Source: Pseudomonas segetis | GTDB taxonomy: Bacteria; Pseudomonadota; Gammaproteobacteria; Pseudomonadales; Pseudomonadaceae | DNA length: 64,000 bases | NCBI RefSeq assembly: GCF_900188155.1 | Contig: NZ_FZOG01000001.1 | Span: 310,001-374,000 of the forward strand | Reading direction: 5' to 3' | Shown here: in pieces, positions 9,666 through 18,734 of the stretch | Layout: each line of letters starts with the position of its first letter | Numbering within the stretch: the first letter of the stretch is position 1 | Translations under genes and position numbers: made by a program | The notes under the pieces: generated by a model | Told to the model about the DNA's origin: nothing | Seen by the model: only the letters and a program-made list of their open reading frames with translations | The model's database searches: none

Positions 9666-10679
9666 ATGCACGATTCCAAGCTAATAGATGCCAAAGACTA
9701 TCCTGCAGCGACCAACGCTGTGATGGTGTTACTGGTCGACGACCAAGCCATGATTGGCGAGGCAGTGCGTCGTGCACTGAGCGGCGTGGAGGGTATTGAT
9801 TTTCACTTTTGCTCCGATCCCTACTCGGCCGTGGATACTGCCCGGCAAATCAGGCCAACGGTGATTCTGCAAGACCTGGTCATGCCGGGGGTTGATGGTT
9901 TGAGCTTGTTGGGTGCTTATCGAGCAGAGCCGAGCCTGCAGGACATTCCGATTATCGTGCTTTCGACCAAGGAAGATCCCCAGGTCAAAAGCGCCGCCTT
10001 TGCCAACGGCGCCAACGACTACCTGGTGAAATTGCCCGACACCATTGAGTTGATCGCGCGTATTCGCTATCACTCGCGTTCCTATATTGCCTTGCAGCAG
10101 CGGGACGAGGCGTTTCGAGCCTTGCGTGAGAGTCAGCAACAGCTGCTTGAAGCCAATCTGGTGCTGCAGCGCATGATGAAATCCGATGGCCTGACCGGTT
10201 TGGCCAATCGCCGGCATTTCGACGAGTACCTTGAGATCGAGTGGAGCCGGGCGCTTCGCGAGCAAAGTCAATTGTCCTTGATCATGATCGATGTCGACTA
10301 TTTCAAGGTCTATAACGATCAGTTTGGCCATGTGGCTGGCGATGACGTGCTGCGCCGGGTGGGTGCTGCGCTAGCCGACGCATGTTCGCGCTCCTCCGAT
10401 CTGGTCGCCCGTTACGGCGGCGAAGAGTTTGCGATGATTCTGCCAAGCACGGCGTCCGGTGGCGCGCGCTTGCAGGCCGAAAAGGTCCGCCGTGCTGTCG
10501 AGGCCCTGAATATTCCGCACTGCCAGCCTCAGGAAGGGGCGTCAGTGACCGTGAGCCTTGGCGTCGCAACCATCATGCCTATCGCCGGGGGCGATTCATT
10601 GACCCTGGTCGAAAAGGCCGACAACGCGCTATATCGGGCCAAAGGCAACGGTCGTAACCAGGTTGGCGTCGAGCAATAG
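9666..10679 (+). CDS. wspR: WspR, response regulator diguanylate cyclase
   Basis: Output of the Wsp pathway: makes cyclic di-GMP from two GTP when phosphorylated. The start ATG 9666 is preceded by GGAG at 9657-9660. The receiver has [12 protein letters not shown] with the acceptor Asp near 69. A helical stalk follows, then a GGDEF domain with active-site GGEEF at 251-255. The inhibitory site RSSD at 242-245 is intact, so product feedback is expected; its spacing to GGEEF matches known WspR. The gene lies 64 bases after wspF, with no terminator seen between them. Confidence 0.93.
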   Translation: MHDSKLIDAKDYPAATNAVMVLLVDDQAMIGEAVRRALSGVEGIDFHFCSDPYSAVDTARQIRPTVILQDLVMPGVDGLSLLGAYRAEPSLQDIPIIVLSTKEDPQVKSAAFANGANDYLVKLPDTIELIARIRYHSRSYIALQQRDEAFRALRESQQQLLEANLVLQRMMKSDGLTGLANRRHFDEYLEIEWSRALREQSQLSLIMIDVDYFKVYNDQFGHVAGDDVLRRVGAALADACSRSSDLVARYGGEEFAMILPSTASGGARLQAEKVRRAVEALNIPHCQPQEGASVTVSLGVATIMPIAGGDSLTLVEKADNALYRAKGNGRNQVGVEQ

Positions 10680-10698
10680 CGCTGGACAAACACCGGGC

Positions 10699-10727
10699 TG
10701 TCGATGGCGCGCTACAGCAGGTATAAT
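10699..10727 (+). promoter_or_regulatory. candidate promoter for prfB
   Basis: A consensus -10 hexamer TATAAT lies at 10722-10727, with a weak -35 (TGTCGA) 17 bases upstream. It would give a leader of about 35 bases before prfB and separate it from the wsp operon. Confidence 0.5.
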
Positions 10728-10769
10728 CGTCGGCTTTTCGAACGTTTTACCTGCGAGTGCCCGCCAGCT

Positions 10770-11865
10770 ATGGAAATCAACCCGATCGTTAACAGCATCA
10801 AGGACCTCTCCGAGCGCACCCTGACAATTCGGGGGTATCTTTGACTACGATCAAAAGCATGATCGTCTAGTTGAAGTAAACCGTGAGCTTGAAGACCCAA
10901 ATGTCTGGAATGACCCTGAGTACGCCCAGAACTTGGGGCGCGAACGCGCATCCCTTGCATTAATAGTCGAGACTCTGGACGACCTTCAGACAGGTTTGGC
11001 CGACTGTGCCGACTTGCTCGAAATGGCCGCTGAAGAAGACGATCAGGGCGCAGTTGATGATGTAGCGACCGAAGTTGAACGTCTGCGTGAAATTCTTGAG
11101 AAGCTTGAGTTCCGCCGCATGTTCAGCGGTGAAATGGACCCTAATAACGCTTATCTGGATATCCAGGCGGGCTCTGGCGGCACCGAGGCTCAGGACTGGG
11201 CCAATATGCTGCTGCGCATGTACCTGCGCTGGGCAGACAAACGCGGTTTTGATGCGACCATCATGGAGCTATCGGCTGGCGAAGTCGCCGGTATCAAAGG
11301 CGCGACCGTGCATATCAAGGGCGAGTACGCCTTTGGTTGGCTGCGCACTGAAATTGGTGTTCACCGCCTGGTGCGCAAGAGTCCGTTCGACTCGGGCAAT
11401 CGTCGCCATACCTCGTTTACAGCAGTGTTTGTCTCGCCTGAAATCGATGACAACATCGAGATCGAGATCAATCCGGCTGACCTGCGTATTGATACCTATC
11501 GCTCCTCCGGCGCCGGTGGTCAGCACGTAAACACCACTGATTCTGCGGTACGTATCACCCACGTGCCGACCAACACGGTGGTGAGCTGCCAGAACGAGCG
11601 TTCTCAGCACGCCAACAAAGACACCGCCATGAAAATGTTGCGGGCCAAGTTGTACGAGCAAGAGATTCAAAAGCGTAATGCGGCCTCGCAAGAGCTCGAG
11701 GACTCCAAGTCGGACATCGGCTGGGGTCATCAGATTCGCTCTTATGTGCTCGATCAGTCGCGAATCAAGGATTTGCGCACCAATATCGAGAACAGCAACT
11801 GCGACGCGGTACTCGATGGCGACCTCGACGGTTTTATCGAGGCCAGTCTCAAGCAAGGACTGTAA
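10770..11865 (+). CDS. prfB: peptide chain release factor 2 (programmed +1 frameshift)
   Basis: RF2 recognises UGA and UAA stop codons and triggers peptide release on the ribosome. The coding sequence is in two frames: ATG 10770 to an in-frame TGA at 10842-10844 (24 codons, [20 protein letters not shown]...), then a +1 shift so that reading resumes with GAC at 10843 and runs to TAA at 11863-11865, giving about 364 residues. RF2 landmarks are present: the anticodon-like SPF in [15 protein letters not shown] and the catalytic GGQ in [15 protein letters not shown]. The shift is the normal autoregulatory device, not damage. lysS follows, as in other pseudomonads. Confidence 0.96.
10830..10845 (+). 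promoter_or_regulatory. prfB +1 frameshift site
   Basis: CGGGGGTATCTTTGAC: an internal Shine-Dalgarno-like GGGGG lies just before the slippery CTT, followed by the weakly terminating TGAC context. This is the established RF2 autoregulatory signal: low RF2 lets the ribosome slip from CTT to TTT and read through. Confidence 0.95.
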
Positions 11866-11893
11866 AAAACAGCCTCGCTCGCGCGGCTGTGCA

Positions 11894-12010
11894 ACACAAC
11901 GCAATGTAGGTTGAATCCAGCTAAGCTGGGGCAACGAGCGGCGCTGCATTTGCGTAGGATACCGGTCAAGCAGGCCGGATGTTGGGCATCGCTGCGCTCA
12001 GCAACACCTA
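11894..12010. repeat. structured intergenic repeat-like element before lysS
   Basis: Several inverted segments are packed between prfB and lysS. Outer arms are GTAGGTTG near 11906 and CAACACCTACG near 12001. CCAGC-TAA-GCTGG is an internal hairpin around 11917-11929. CCGG..GCCGG lies near 11961-11979, and a TTGGGCATCGCTGCGCTCAG arm lies near 11983-12002. The GGATGTTGGGCATCGCTGCG-type wording resembles palindromic elements I recall scattered in pseudomonad intergenic regions. I cannot confirm copy number in this genome. Confidence 0.5.
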
Positions 12011-12035
12011 CGAATACAGGAACAGACGGAAGACC

Positions 12036-13535
12036 ATGAGCGACGAACAAATCGACCAGCACGATCTGCAACAGGAAGAAAACAAGCTGATTGCCCAGCG
12101 CAAAGAAAAGCTTGCCGCCGTGCGTGAGCAGGGCATTGCCTTCCCCAACGACTTCCGCCGCGACAGCTACTGCGCGGACTTGCAGAAACGGTATGTCGAT
12201 AAGACCAAGGAAGAGCTGGCTGAAGCCGCGATTCCAGTCAAGGTTGCCGGTCGTATCATGCTCAACCGTGGCTCCTTCATGGTGCTGCAAGACATGACTG
12301 GGCGCATTCAGGTCTACGTCAACCGTAAAACCCTGCCTGAGGAAACCCTGGCGGCGGTCAAAACCTGGGACCTGGGCGACATCATTGCCGCCGAAGGTAC
12401 CCTGGCGCGCTCGGGCAAGGGCGACTTGTACGTTGAAATGACCAGCGTGCGGCTGCTGACCAAGTCCCTGCGTCCGCTGCCGGACAAGCACCATGGCCTG
12501 ACCGATACCGAGCAGCGTTACCGCCAGCGTTACGTTGACCTGATCGTCAATGAAGAGGTCCGCCAGGACTTCCGCGTGCGTTCGCAGGTGATCAGTCATA
12601 TTCGTAAATTCCTCGCTGAGCGCGACTTCCTGGAAGTCGAAACGCCAATGTTGCAGACCATTCCGGGTGGTGCAGCAGCCAAGCCGTTTGAAACCCATCA
12701 CAATGCGCTGGACATGCCGATGTTCCTGCGTATCGCGCCTGAGCTGTACCTCAAGCGTCTGGTAGTCGGTGGCTTTGAGCGGGTATTCGAGATCAATCGC
12801 AACTTCCGTAACGAAGGTGTCTCGACCCGCCATAACCCAGAATTCACCATGCTTGAGTTCTACCAGGCTTATGCCGACTACGAAGACAACATGGACCTCA
12901 CCGAAGAGCTGTTCCGTGAGTTGGCCCAGCTGGTCTTGGGTAGTACAGATGTGCCGTATCAGGGCAAGGTCTTCCATTTTGGCGAACCCTTCGTGCGCCT
13001 GTCGGTATTCGATTCGATCCTCAAGTACACCGATGTGACGGCCGAGCAGCTGCGTGACATTGACAGTGCCCGTGAGATCGCCAAGAAGGCTGGCGCCAAG
13101 GTGCTGGGCTTTGAAGGCTTGGGCAAGTTGCAGGTGATGATTTTCGAAGAGATGGTTGAGCCAAAGCTGGAGCAGCCACACTTCATCACCCAGTACCCAT
13201 TCGAAGTCTCGCCTTTGGCACGGCGTAATGATCAGGACCCAAGCGTCACCGATCGCTTTGAACTGTTCATCGGTGGACGTGAGATCGCCAACGCCTATTC
13301 CGAGCTTAACGATGCCGAGGATCAAGCCGAGCGCTTTATGGCACAGGTTGCGGATAAGGATGCCGGCGACGACGAGGCCATGCACTATGATGCTGACTTT
13401 GTTCGCGCGCTGGAATATGGCATGCCGCCGACTGCGGGCGAAGGTATTGGTATCGACCGCCTGGTGATGCTGCTGACCGATGCGCCCTCAATTAGGGATG
13501 TGATCCTATTCCCGCACATGCGACCGCAAGCGTGA
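12036..13535 (+). CDS. lysS: lysyl-tRNA synthetase, class II
   Basis: Charges tRNA-Lys in the cytoplasm. 499 residues, normal length. The N-terminal OB-fold anticodon-binding domain covers about 55-150 ([20 protein letters not shown]). Class II motifs are seen: motif 1 around [17 protein letters not shown], motif 2 [18 protein letters not shown] near 265-280, and motif 3 [15 protein letters not shown] near the C-terminus. ATG 12036 follows a GGAAGA ribosome-binding region; an in-frame start further upstream lies in the repeat-like leader and was rejected. Confidence 0.96.
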   Translation: MSDEQIDQHDLQQEENKLIAQRKEKLAAVREQGIAFPNDFRRDSYCADLQKRYVDKTKEELAEAAIPVKVAGRIMLNRGSFMVLQDMTGRIQVYVNRKTLPEETLAAVKTWDLGDIIAAEGTLARSGKGDLYVEMTSVRLLTKSLRPLPDKHHGLTDTEQRYRQRYVDLIVNEEVRQDFRVRSQVISHIRKFLAERDFLEVETPMLQTIPGGAAAKPFETHHNALDMPMFLRIAPELYLKRLVVGGFERVFEINRNFRNEGVSTRHNPEFTMLEFYQAYADYEDNMDLTEELFRELAQLVLGSTDVPYQGKVFHFGEPFVRLSVFDSILKYTDVTAEQLRDIDSAREIAKKAGAKVLGFEGLGKLQVMIFEEMVEPKLEQPHFITQYPFEVSPLARRNDQDPSVTDRFELFIGGREIANAYSELNDAEDQAERFMAQVADKDAGDDEAMHYDADFVRALEYGMPPTAGEGIGIDRLVMLLTDAPSIRDVILFPHMRPQA

Positions 13536-13545
13536 GACGCTGAGC

Positions 13546-13570
13546 AAAAGCCGCCTTCGGGCGGTTTTCT
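13546..13570 (+). terminator. Rho-independent terminator of lysS
   Basis: CCGCC-TTCG-GGCGG stem at 13551-13564 with flanking AAAAG and GTTTTC, a stable UUCG tetraloop and a short T-run. Confidence 0.85.
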
Positions 13571-13796
13571 GCTTCTGGGGCCAAGGTGTCGCAAGGTGAT
13601 ATCACTTCGTCTATTGAGTGAACCTGCATGAACTGCATTGTTGGGCAGTATGAGGCTGCGTAGCCCCGTGTAACTTTCCAGCCCCCGCAAAGGTCAATAC
13701 ATAGAGCTGGACACCGACGGCTTGCCGGTGAAGTCAATAAGTCTAGGGAAGGTCGCGAAACTCTTTTATACGTATGTGTTAGAGGACTGTCTGCCT

Positions 13797-14510
13797 GTGA
13801 AACGCGTAATGACTCAAGACGATGATAGCTTTGCAGCAACTGCTGTAACCGACAATATCCAATACCAGGGACGTAAAGCCAGCAGGGCTGGTAGTGAGAA
13901 ACGCCGCCAAGCCATTCTTGAAGCAGCGTTGCGTATTATCGTGCGCGATGGCGTGCGCGCTGTTCGCCACCGGGCTGTGGCTGCCGAGGCGCAGGTGCCG
14001 TTGTCAGCGACCACCTATTACTTCAAAGATATCAACGACCTGATAAGCGACACCTTCACTCTGTTCGTGGAGCGTTGCGCGGCTAACCAGACCGAGCTGT
14101 GGAGCAGCAACGACGCATTGTTGCAAGAGCGCGTGAGCCATTTTGATGGTTCACCAGCCAGGCTGCGGGCCTTTGCCGATGAAGTGGCGCAGATGGCGGT
14201 TGCCTTCGTACGCAGCCAGCTGATTGACCGTCGCGATCACTTGCTGGCTGAGCAGGCATTTCGCCACGAAGCGTTGCTCAATCCCCGCTTGCACGATCTG
14301 GTGCGGGCCCAGGCGCAAATCGTTTTGCACGGAGCGACACGTTTCTTCGCTATGATCGGCTCAAAGCATCCGGCCGAGGATGCAATACTCTTGACGACTG
14401 CAGTCGAGCGCATGGAATATCGAGGGCTTATCGAGGGCGTTGATGCGCTGGACATTGAAGCAATGTTAGCCATTCTTAAACGGTATCTGTATTTGGTCCT
14501 GGGCGTTTAA
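13797..14510 (+). CDS. TetR family transcriptional regulator
   Basis: DNA-binding regulator. The helix-turn-helix lies in the stretch from about residue 35 to 80 (KRRQAILEAALRIIVRDGV ... RAVAAEAQVPLSATTYYFKD), preceded by a basic segment. The C-terminal ligand domain is not diagnostic. I chose GTG 13797, with AGAGGA 10 bases upstream; ATG 13809 is an alternative. A TetR gene follows lysS in P. aeruginosa too. It may control the genes just downstream (lipoprotein and DUF1704 protein), but no operator palindrome stood out between 13570 and 13797. Confidence 0.85.
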   Translation: MKRVMTQDDDSFAATAVTDNIQYQGRKASRAGSEKRRQAILEAALRIIVRDGVRAVRHRAVAAEAQVPLSATTYYFKDINDLISDTFTLFVERCAANQTELWSSNDALLQERVSHFDGSPARLRAFADEVAQMAVAFVRSQLIDRRDHLLAEQAFRHEALLNPRLHDLVRAQAQIVLHGATRFFAMIGSKHPAEDAILLTTAVERMEYRGLIEGVDALDIEAMLAILKRYLYLVLGV

Positions 14511-14606
14511 GCAACCGCAGCCAGCAGGCTGCGATCATCGAAGGGCCCGGGCATCGAGTGGCAGCGATCGGAGCAGTACACAACCCGATTTCACAAGGAG
14601 AGCTGA

Positions 14607-15158
14607 ATGAAAGCCTGGCGTGCGTTGGTCGCCTTGTCCTTCCTGTTGTTGAGTGGCTGCCTGGTTACCTTCAAAGATCCGATTCCGGCCAATGAAGCGG
14701 CGCCTATTCCGTTGCTGGGCGAGTGGTCGCGCAAAAACGAATGGGGAGAGTTGCAGTACCTCGAAATCAGCCGCTCGGGCTCCAATACCTACAAGGCGAG
14801 AAGCTTCGAAGGCAGCCTGGATAATCTTGATGATGTCGAGGAGTACGGTTTCACCGTCGCTCATCATGGTAGCCGCTGGTATATGTCGACCGGCTTGCCC
14901 AAGCGTTTGGGCGCCAATTTTGTAATCCTCGGCTTTGAGTTGACGCGCAACAATGAGCTGGTGTTGTACAGTCTCGATGTTGAACGCATGCTGCAAGAGC
15001 TTGAAGAAGGTCTGTGGCAGGGCAAAATGGTGGAAATGCCGGTGGGCGAGGGTGTGCTGATCACCTCGCCGATGGAGCAGGTTTTTGCATACCTGAATGA
15101 TCCTGCCAATTCGGACGTGTTTATCGAGGTTGCGCGCTTTCAGCGTGAAGCCGAGTAA
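14607..15158 (+). CDS. putative outer-membrane or periplasmic lipoprotein, unknown function
   Basis: 183 residues with a clear lipoprotein signal: basic MKAWR, hydrophobic ALVALSFLLL and lipobox LSGC, so the mature protein starts at Cys18. The rest is a soluble, mixed beta-like domain (PIPLLGEWSRKNEWGELQYL) with no motif I recognise. AAGGAG lies 7-12 bases before ATG 14607. It is 27 bases upstream of the DUF1704 gene and probably co-transcribed with it, which hints at a shared envelope-related role; that is inference. Confidence 0.75.
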   Translation: MKAWRALVALSFLLLSGCLVTFKDPIPANEAAPIPLLGEWSRKNEWGELQYLEISRSGSNTYKARSFEGSLDNLDDVEEYGFTVAHHGSRWYMSTGLPKRLGANFVILGFELTRNNELVLYSLDVERMLQELEEGLWQGKMVEMPVGEGVLITSPMEQVFAYLNDPANSDVFIEVARFQREAE

Positions 15159-15185
15159 TTCTGGTCTTGAGGCCGCGAGGGAGTG

Positions 15186-16481
15186 ATGAACAGTCATGTA
15201 GGTTTGGATGATTATCAATTAATCGTCCGTGCGTTGTCAGACAGGATCGTCGAGGCGCAAACGCCCATTCGGGTACTGGATGCGGTGAAGTGGGACGAAA
15301 GCGTCCGCAGCGAGTTTCTCAAGCACAAGGGAAAAATGCTGCCCAAGGTCGACCGGGCCTACTATGACAGTCGTCCGCTGGCCTTTGATGCGACGGCAAA
15401 AAAGCTCGAATTTCAGAATATCGAACGCGATATCACGCGCCAACTGGGGCAGTTCAACCCGGTTGGCCAGATTATGCGTCGCATGTGCCGCGAGTACCGC
15501 ATGGTTATTCGCATGCTGGAAGCGCGCGGAACCGAGGACTTCGGCCTTATTTCGCAAGACCTCTATGGCGCCGCCTCGGATGCATTCCATGCCGGTGATC
15601 CAACCCTGGCTGACCTGGGCGTCATGTTCTCGGGGTTTCTCAATAACATCGACAGCCGGGGCGACTTGAAGGATGAGGTCAAGAATCTCAATGCCAAGGC
15701 TGCGGTCGATCTGTTGCAGCATCGCCTGAACAAGGTGTTCGGCGAGCACGAGGATACCATTCGCGTATTCGAGTCCGACGGTATCCTGGCGGACGCAGCG
15801 GCCGGCGCGGATTACATCAAGATTCGTACCGATGCGATGTTCAACGAGCGCGACGTCAAGGCGCTTGAGGTCCATGAGGGACTGGTTCATGTCGCAACCA
15901 CCCTCAACGGCCAGAACCAGCCGATTTGCACCTTCCTTGCCAAGGGCCCGCCGTCCTCGACCGTGACTCAGGAGGGGCTGGCAATCCTGATGGAGGTGAT
16001 CAGCTTCGCTTCGTATCCAACCCGCCTGCGCAAGTTGACCAACCGTACCCGCGCCATCCACATGGCCGAGGAGGGGGCTGATTTCCTGCAGGTATTCGAG
16101 TTTTATCGCGAGCAGGGCTTTAGCCTCGAAGAAAGCTACAGCAATGCCAATCGGGCCTTTCGTGGGTCGACGCCAACGGGCTTGCCTTTCACCAAGGATC
16201 TCTCCTACCTGAAAGGCTTTATCATGATCTACAACTACATCCAGCTTGCGGTACGCAAAGGCAAACTGGAGCAGATCCCGCTGCTGTTCTGCGGCAAGAC
16301 CACGCTGGAAGACATGCGTACCCTGCGCCAGTTGGTTGATGAAGGCCTGGTGGTGCCACCCAAGTACCTGCCACCACAGTTCAGTGACTTGAACTCCTTG
16401 TCGGCGTGGATGTGTTTCTCCAACTTCCTCAATAACCTGAGCCTTGATCGTATTGAGGCCGACTACGCCAACATCCTGTAG
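15186..16481 (+). CDS. DUF1704/QEGLA family protein, MATCAP-like zinc carboxypeptidase candidate
   Basis: Family annotated in bacteria as flavohemoglobin-expression-modulating QEGLA motif protein (DUF1704). The namesake QEGLA is at 262-266. An HExxxH-type motif, HEGLVH, is at 230-235, with Glu263 of QEGLA 33 residues after the first His as a plausible third metal ligand. The eukaryotic relatives (MATCAP) are tyrosine carboxypeptidases that use an HExxxH zinc site, so a metallopeptidase is the best guess here; the bacterial substrate is unknown. 431 residues, soluble, no signal peptide. ATG 15186 follows GAGG; GTG 15183 is an alternative. A terminator-like hairpin follows at 16537. Confidence 0.85.
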   Translation: MNSHVGLDDYQLIVRALSDRIVEAQTPIRVLDAVKWDESVRSEFLKHKGKMLPKVDRAYYDSRPLAFDATAKKLEFQNIERDITRQLGQFNPVGQIMRRMCREYRMVIRMLEARGTEDFGLISQDLYGAASDAFHAGDPTLADLGVMFSGFLNNIDSRGDLKDEVKNLNAKAAVDLLQHRLNKVFGEHEDTIRVFESDGILADAAAGADYIKIRTDAMFNERDVKALEVHEGLVHVATTLNGQNQPICTFLAKGPPSSTVTQEGLAILMEVISFASYPTRLRKLTNRTRAIHMAEEGADFLQVFEFYREQGFSLEESYSNANRAFRGSTPTGLPFTKDLSYLKGFIMIYNYIQLAVRKGKLEQIPLLFCGKTTLEDMRTLRQLVDEGLVVPPKYLPPQFSDLNSLSAWMCFSNFLNNLSLDRIEADYANIL

Positions 16482-16518
16482 CGTCCTGTACTTTGCTGAT
16501 GCTGCGTTTGAGTTGCCC

Positions 16519-16560
16519 CCGAAAATGCTCATTTACCGGAGTAAACTCCGCTTTTTCAGA
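16519..16560. repeat. hairpin element with GTAAACTCCGC-type wording, possible terminator
   Basis: CGGAG-TAAA-CTCCG at 16537-16550 is followed by CTTTTT, which can act as a terminator for the DUF1704 gene. A longer nested fold is also possible: GAAAATGC near 16521 with GCTTTTTC near 16550, and TTTAC with GTAAA inside. The wording ATGCTCATTTAC...GTAAACTCCGC resembles an intergenic hairpin I recall from other gammaproteobacteria, often trailed by a CTTGCCTGGC-like tail, which is also present here (16571-16584). Confidence 0.6.
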
Positions 16561-16693
16561 AGGGCTGCGTCTTGCCTGGCCTGCGCTCGCCACGCCCACG
16601 ATTTGTATTGGTAGCGGGGATAATTAAAGGGCTGTTTAAGATCTTCGGTCTAAGGAACATCTGAAAATATATGTTCAGTATTAAGGATTTTTA

Positions 16694-17440
16694 ATGAACA
16701 GCCACGAACTTGAGTACGAAATTCTTGGTAACTCGGCGCAAAGCGTCGAGGTGATTCTGGACCCGGGGGAGACGGTGATTGCCGAGGCCGGGGCGCTGAA
16801 CTACATGACCGAGGATGTGCGTTTTGAAACCCGCATGGGCGATGGCTCATCCTCTGGCTTGCTGGGCAAGTTGTGGAGCGCGGGCAAGCGCATGGTCACC
16901 GGTGAGTCGATGTTTATGACGCACTTCTCCAATACGGGTGACAAGCAGGCACGGGTGGCCTTTGCCGCACCGTATCCGGGCAGCGTGGTGCCGGTCTCAC
17001 TGGCCCAGGTGGGTGGTTCGCTGGTCTGCCAGCGAGATTCGTTCCTGTGCGCAGCGCGTGGTACATCCATCGGCATCAGCTTTAACAAGCGCCTGGGCGC
17101 CGGTTTTTTTGGCGGCGAGAGTTTCATCCTGCAAAAGCTTGAAGGCGATGGCCTGGTGTTCCTGCATGCGGGCGGCACCGTTATTCGCAAAGAGTTGAAT
17201 AATGAAACCTTGCGCCTCGACACCGGTTGCCTGGTCGGCTTCAGCTCAGGCATCGACTACGATATCAAGTTGGCTGGCGGGCTCAAGAGCATGCTGTTTG
17301 GCGGAGAAGGGATCTTTCTTGCAACGCTCAAGGGCACCGGCACCGTATGGATTCAAAGCTTGCCTTTTTCACGCCTGGCAGAGCGCATCTATGAGGCAAC
17401 CTACAAGGCTCGTGAAGAAGTCCGTGCAGGCGGCCAATGA
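16694..17440 (+). CDS. AIM24 / TIGR00266 family protein
   Basis: 248 residues of beta-rich, Gly-rich sequence that matches the AIM24 family: an early [20 protein letters not shown] strand pair, AGALNYM near 35-40, then [20 protein letters not shown] near 215. The family is a TNF-like or tryptophan-synthase-inhibitor-like beta fold with no settled bacterial role. No signal peptide. The stop overlaps the ATG of the downstream hydrolase (ATGA), so the two are translationally coupled. A weak GGATT precedes ATG 16694. The 212-base gap upstream suggests its own promoter. Confidence 0.85.
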   Translation: MNSHELEYEILGNSAQSVEVILDPGETVIAEAGALNYMTEDVRFETRMGDGSSSGLLGKLWSAGKRMVTGESMFMTHFSNTGDKQARVAFAAPYPGSVVPVSLAQVGGSLVCQRDSFLCAARGTSIGISFNKRLGAGFFGGESFILQKLEGDGLVFLHAGGTVIRKELNNETLRLDTGCLVGFSSGIDYDIKLAGGLKSMLFGGEGIFLATLKGTGTVWIQSLPFSRLAERIYEATYKAREEVRAGGQ

Positions 17441-18318
17441 TGCGCGCGCTTGTATTGTTGGTGATTGTCCTGCTGCAAGGTTGCAGTTCGCTGTTGTTCT
17501 ATCCCGCCAAGGGGTTGCCCTTCACTCCTGAGCGCGCCGGGCTGGCGTTTCGCGACGAATACCTGGTCGCCGCCGATGGCACGCGCCTGAATGCATGGTG
17601 GCTGCCGGCAAAGGCTGGAGTGGAGGTCAAGGGCACTGTTCTCTATCTGCATGGCAACGGCGGCAACATGGCCATGCACCTGGGTGCGCCCTGGTGGTTG
17701 CCTGAGCAGGGCTATCAGGTATTGATGCTCGATTATCGCGGTTACGGCCTGTCTGAGGGTGAGCCGAGCCTGCCTGAGATTTATCAGGACATTGATGCGG
17801 CATTTGCACAGCTTGACGATACTGCCGAGGTGCGCGGCATACCCTTGTTCGTGCTTGCCCAAAGCCTGGGCGGTGCATTGGCCGTGCATTATCTTGCCGA
17901 GCACCCGCAACAAGCCAAGAGGCTTGATGCCTTGATCATCGACGGCACGCCCGCCAGCTACCGTGAGGTTGCCCAATACGTGCTGAGCACCTCCTGGCTC
18001 ACTTGGTTGTTGCAAGTGCCATTAAGCGAGTTTGTCCCCGATGACGAAAGCGCAATTACTGCAATTCCCAGGCTCAAAGGCTTACCATTGCTGATTTACC
18101 ACAGTATCGATGATCCCGTGGTGCCGGTATCCAACGCAATAAGCCTGTATCAGGCAGCGCCCGCGCCGAGGGTCTTGCAGCTGACCCGTGGTGGTCATGT
18201 GCAAACCTTCAATGACCCTACCTGGCGTGAAGTGCTGCTGCTGTTTATGAGTGACCCGCAAGGCTTCAAGGGCCTGCGCCGCTTAGCCGAAGTTCCTAAC
18301 TCTGAGAGTCCGCAATGA
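17437..18318 (+). CDS. alpha/beta hydrolase, predicted lipoprotein
   Basis: Serine hydrolase of the alpha/beta fold. N-terminal [12 protein letters not shown] is a lipobox, so it is probably membrane-anchored facing the periplasm. The oxyanion region LYLHGNGGN is near residue 70, [10 protein letters not shown] near 98-107, nucleophile elbow AQSLGG near 147-152, a candidate Asp in IDDPVVP near 227-230 and His in RGGHVQTF near 250. Similar to the bacterial relatives of ABHD13/BEM46. Substrate unknown. It overlaps the AIM24 gene and the next small gene by 4 bases each, forming a tight three-gene unit. Confidence 0.87.
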   Translation: MMRALVLLVIVLLQGCSSLLFYPAKGLPFTPERAGLAFRDEYLVAADGTRLNAWWLPAKAGVEVKGTVLYLHGNGGNMAMHLGAPWWLPEQGYQVLMLDYRGYGLSEGEPSLPEIYQDIDAAFAQLDDTAEVRGIPLFVLAQSLGGALAVHYLAEHPQQAKRLDALIIDGTPASYREVAQYVLSTSWLTWLLQVPLSEFVPDDESAITAIPRLKGLPLLIYHSIDDPVVPVSNAISLYQAAPAPRVLQLTRGGHVQTFNDPTWREVLLLFMSDPQGFKGLRRLAEVPNSESPQ

Positions 18319-18644
18319 CTGAACGTGATCCTGCAATTCCAATGATTCTGACCGCTGTTGCCACTGTTTGCGCCACTGTCGCGGTGTTGACCTACTACGG
18401 TTACGTGCAATTTTCCAAGCCGCAGGATGCCTTGCTCTTGTCTGAATTCACCATGCTCAAGACGGTGCCGGGCGAGGACTACAAAGTCTCCCTGCAGCCT
18501 GCTTCACAGGTCGCCAAGTGCGTCGACGGTATTGTGGTGATGTTCGATACCGAGCAAAAAGGGCTGACCGGGGTCTTGGTCAATAATCGCAAGCAGGCGG
18601 TCCACTGCATCGGTGAAAAAACACCACAGCAGGTCATGCCCTGA
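18315..18644 (+). CDS. small membrane-anchored protein, unknown function
   Basis: 109 residues. One N-terminal hydrophobic helix (AIPMILTAVATVCATVAVLT, residues 7-26) is followed by a soluble domain with two Cys (AKCVDGIVV and AVHCIGEK) that could form a disulphide in the periplasm. I recognise no family beyond conserved pseudomonad hypotheticals. ATG overlaps the hydrolase stop (ATGA), so it belongs to the AIM24-hydrolase operon. Confidence 0.7.
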   Translation: MTERDPAIPMILTAVATVCATVAVLTYYGYVQFSKPQDALLLSEFTMLKTVPGEDYKVSLQPASQVAKCVDGIVVMFDTEQKGLTGVLVNNRKQAVHCIGEKTPQQVMP

Positions 18645-18734
18645 CCATCACTGAATCCTTCGCGGCCAGCTGTGCTGATCTGCCCTGGCCGCTTGCACCT
18701 CAGGCGTATTCATTGACGTCTCGGTTGCAAGCGG

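Noticed and set aside
10770-10844. prfB as a pseudogene because of an early in-frame TGA
   Set aside because: The stop is within the standard RF2 frameshift signal and both halves read as one intact RF2.
11754-13385. Long open frame (543 codons) on the minus strand opposite lysS
   Set aside because: It lies fully antisense to an unmistakable lysS and its translation resembles no protein family; long antisense frames are common in GC-rich codon-biased genes.
15237-16532. 431-codon minus-strand frame opposite the DUF1704 gene
   Set aside because: Antisense shadow of a gene with clear motifs; no recognisable product or own ribosome-binding site.
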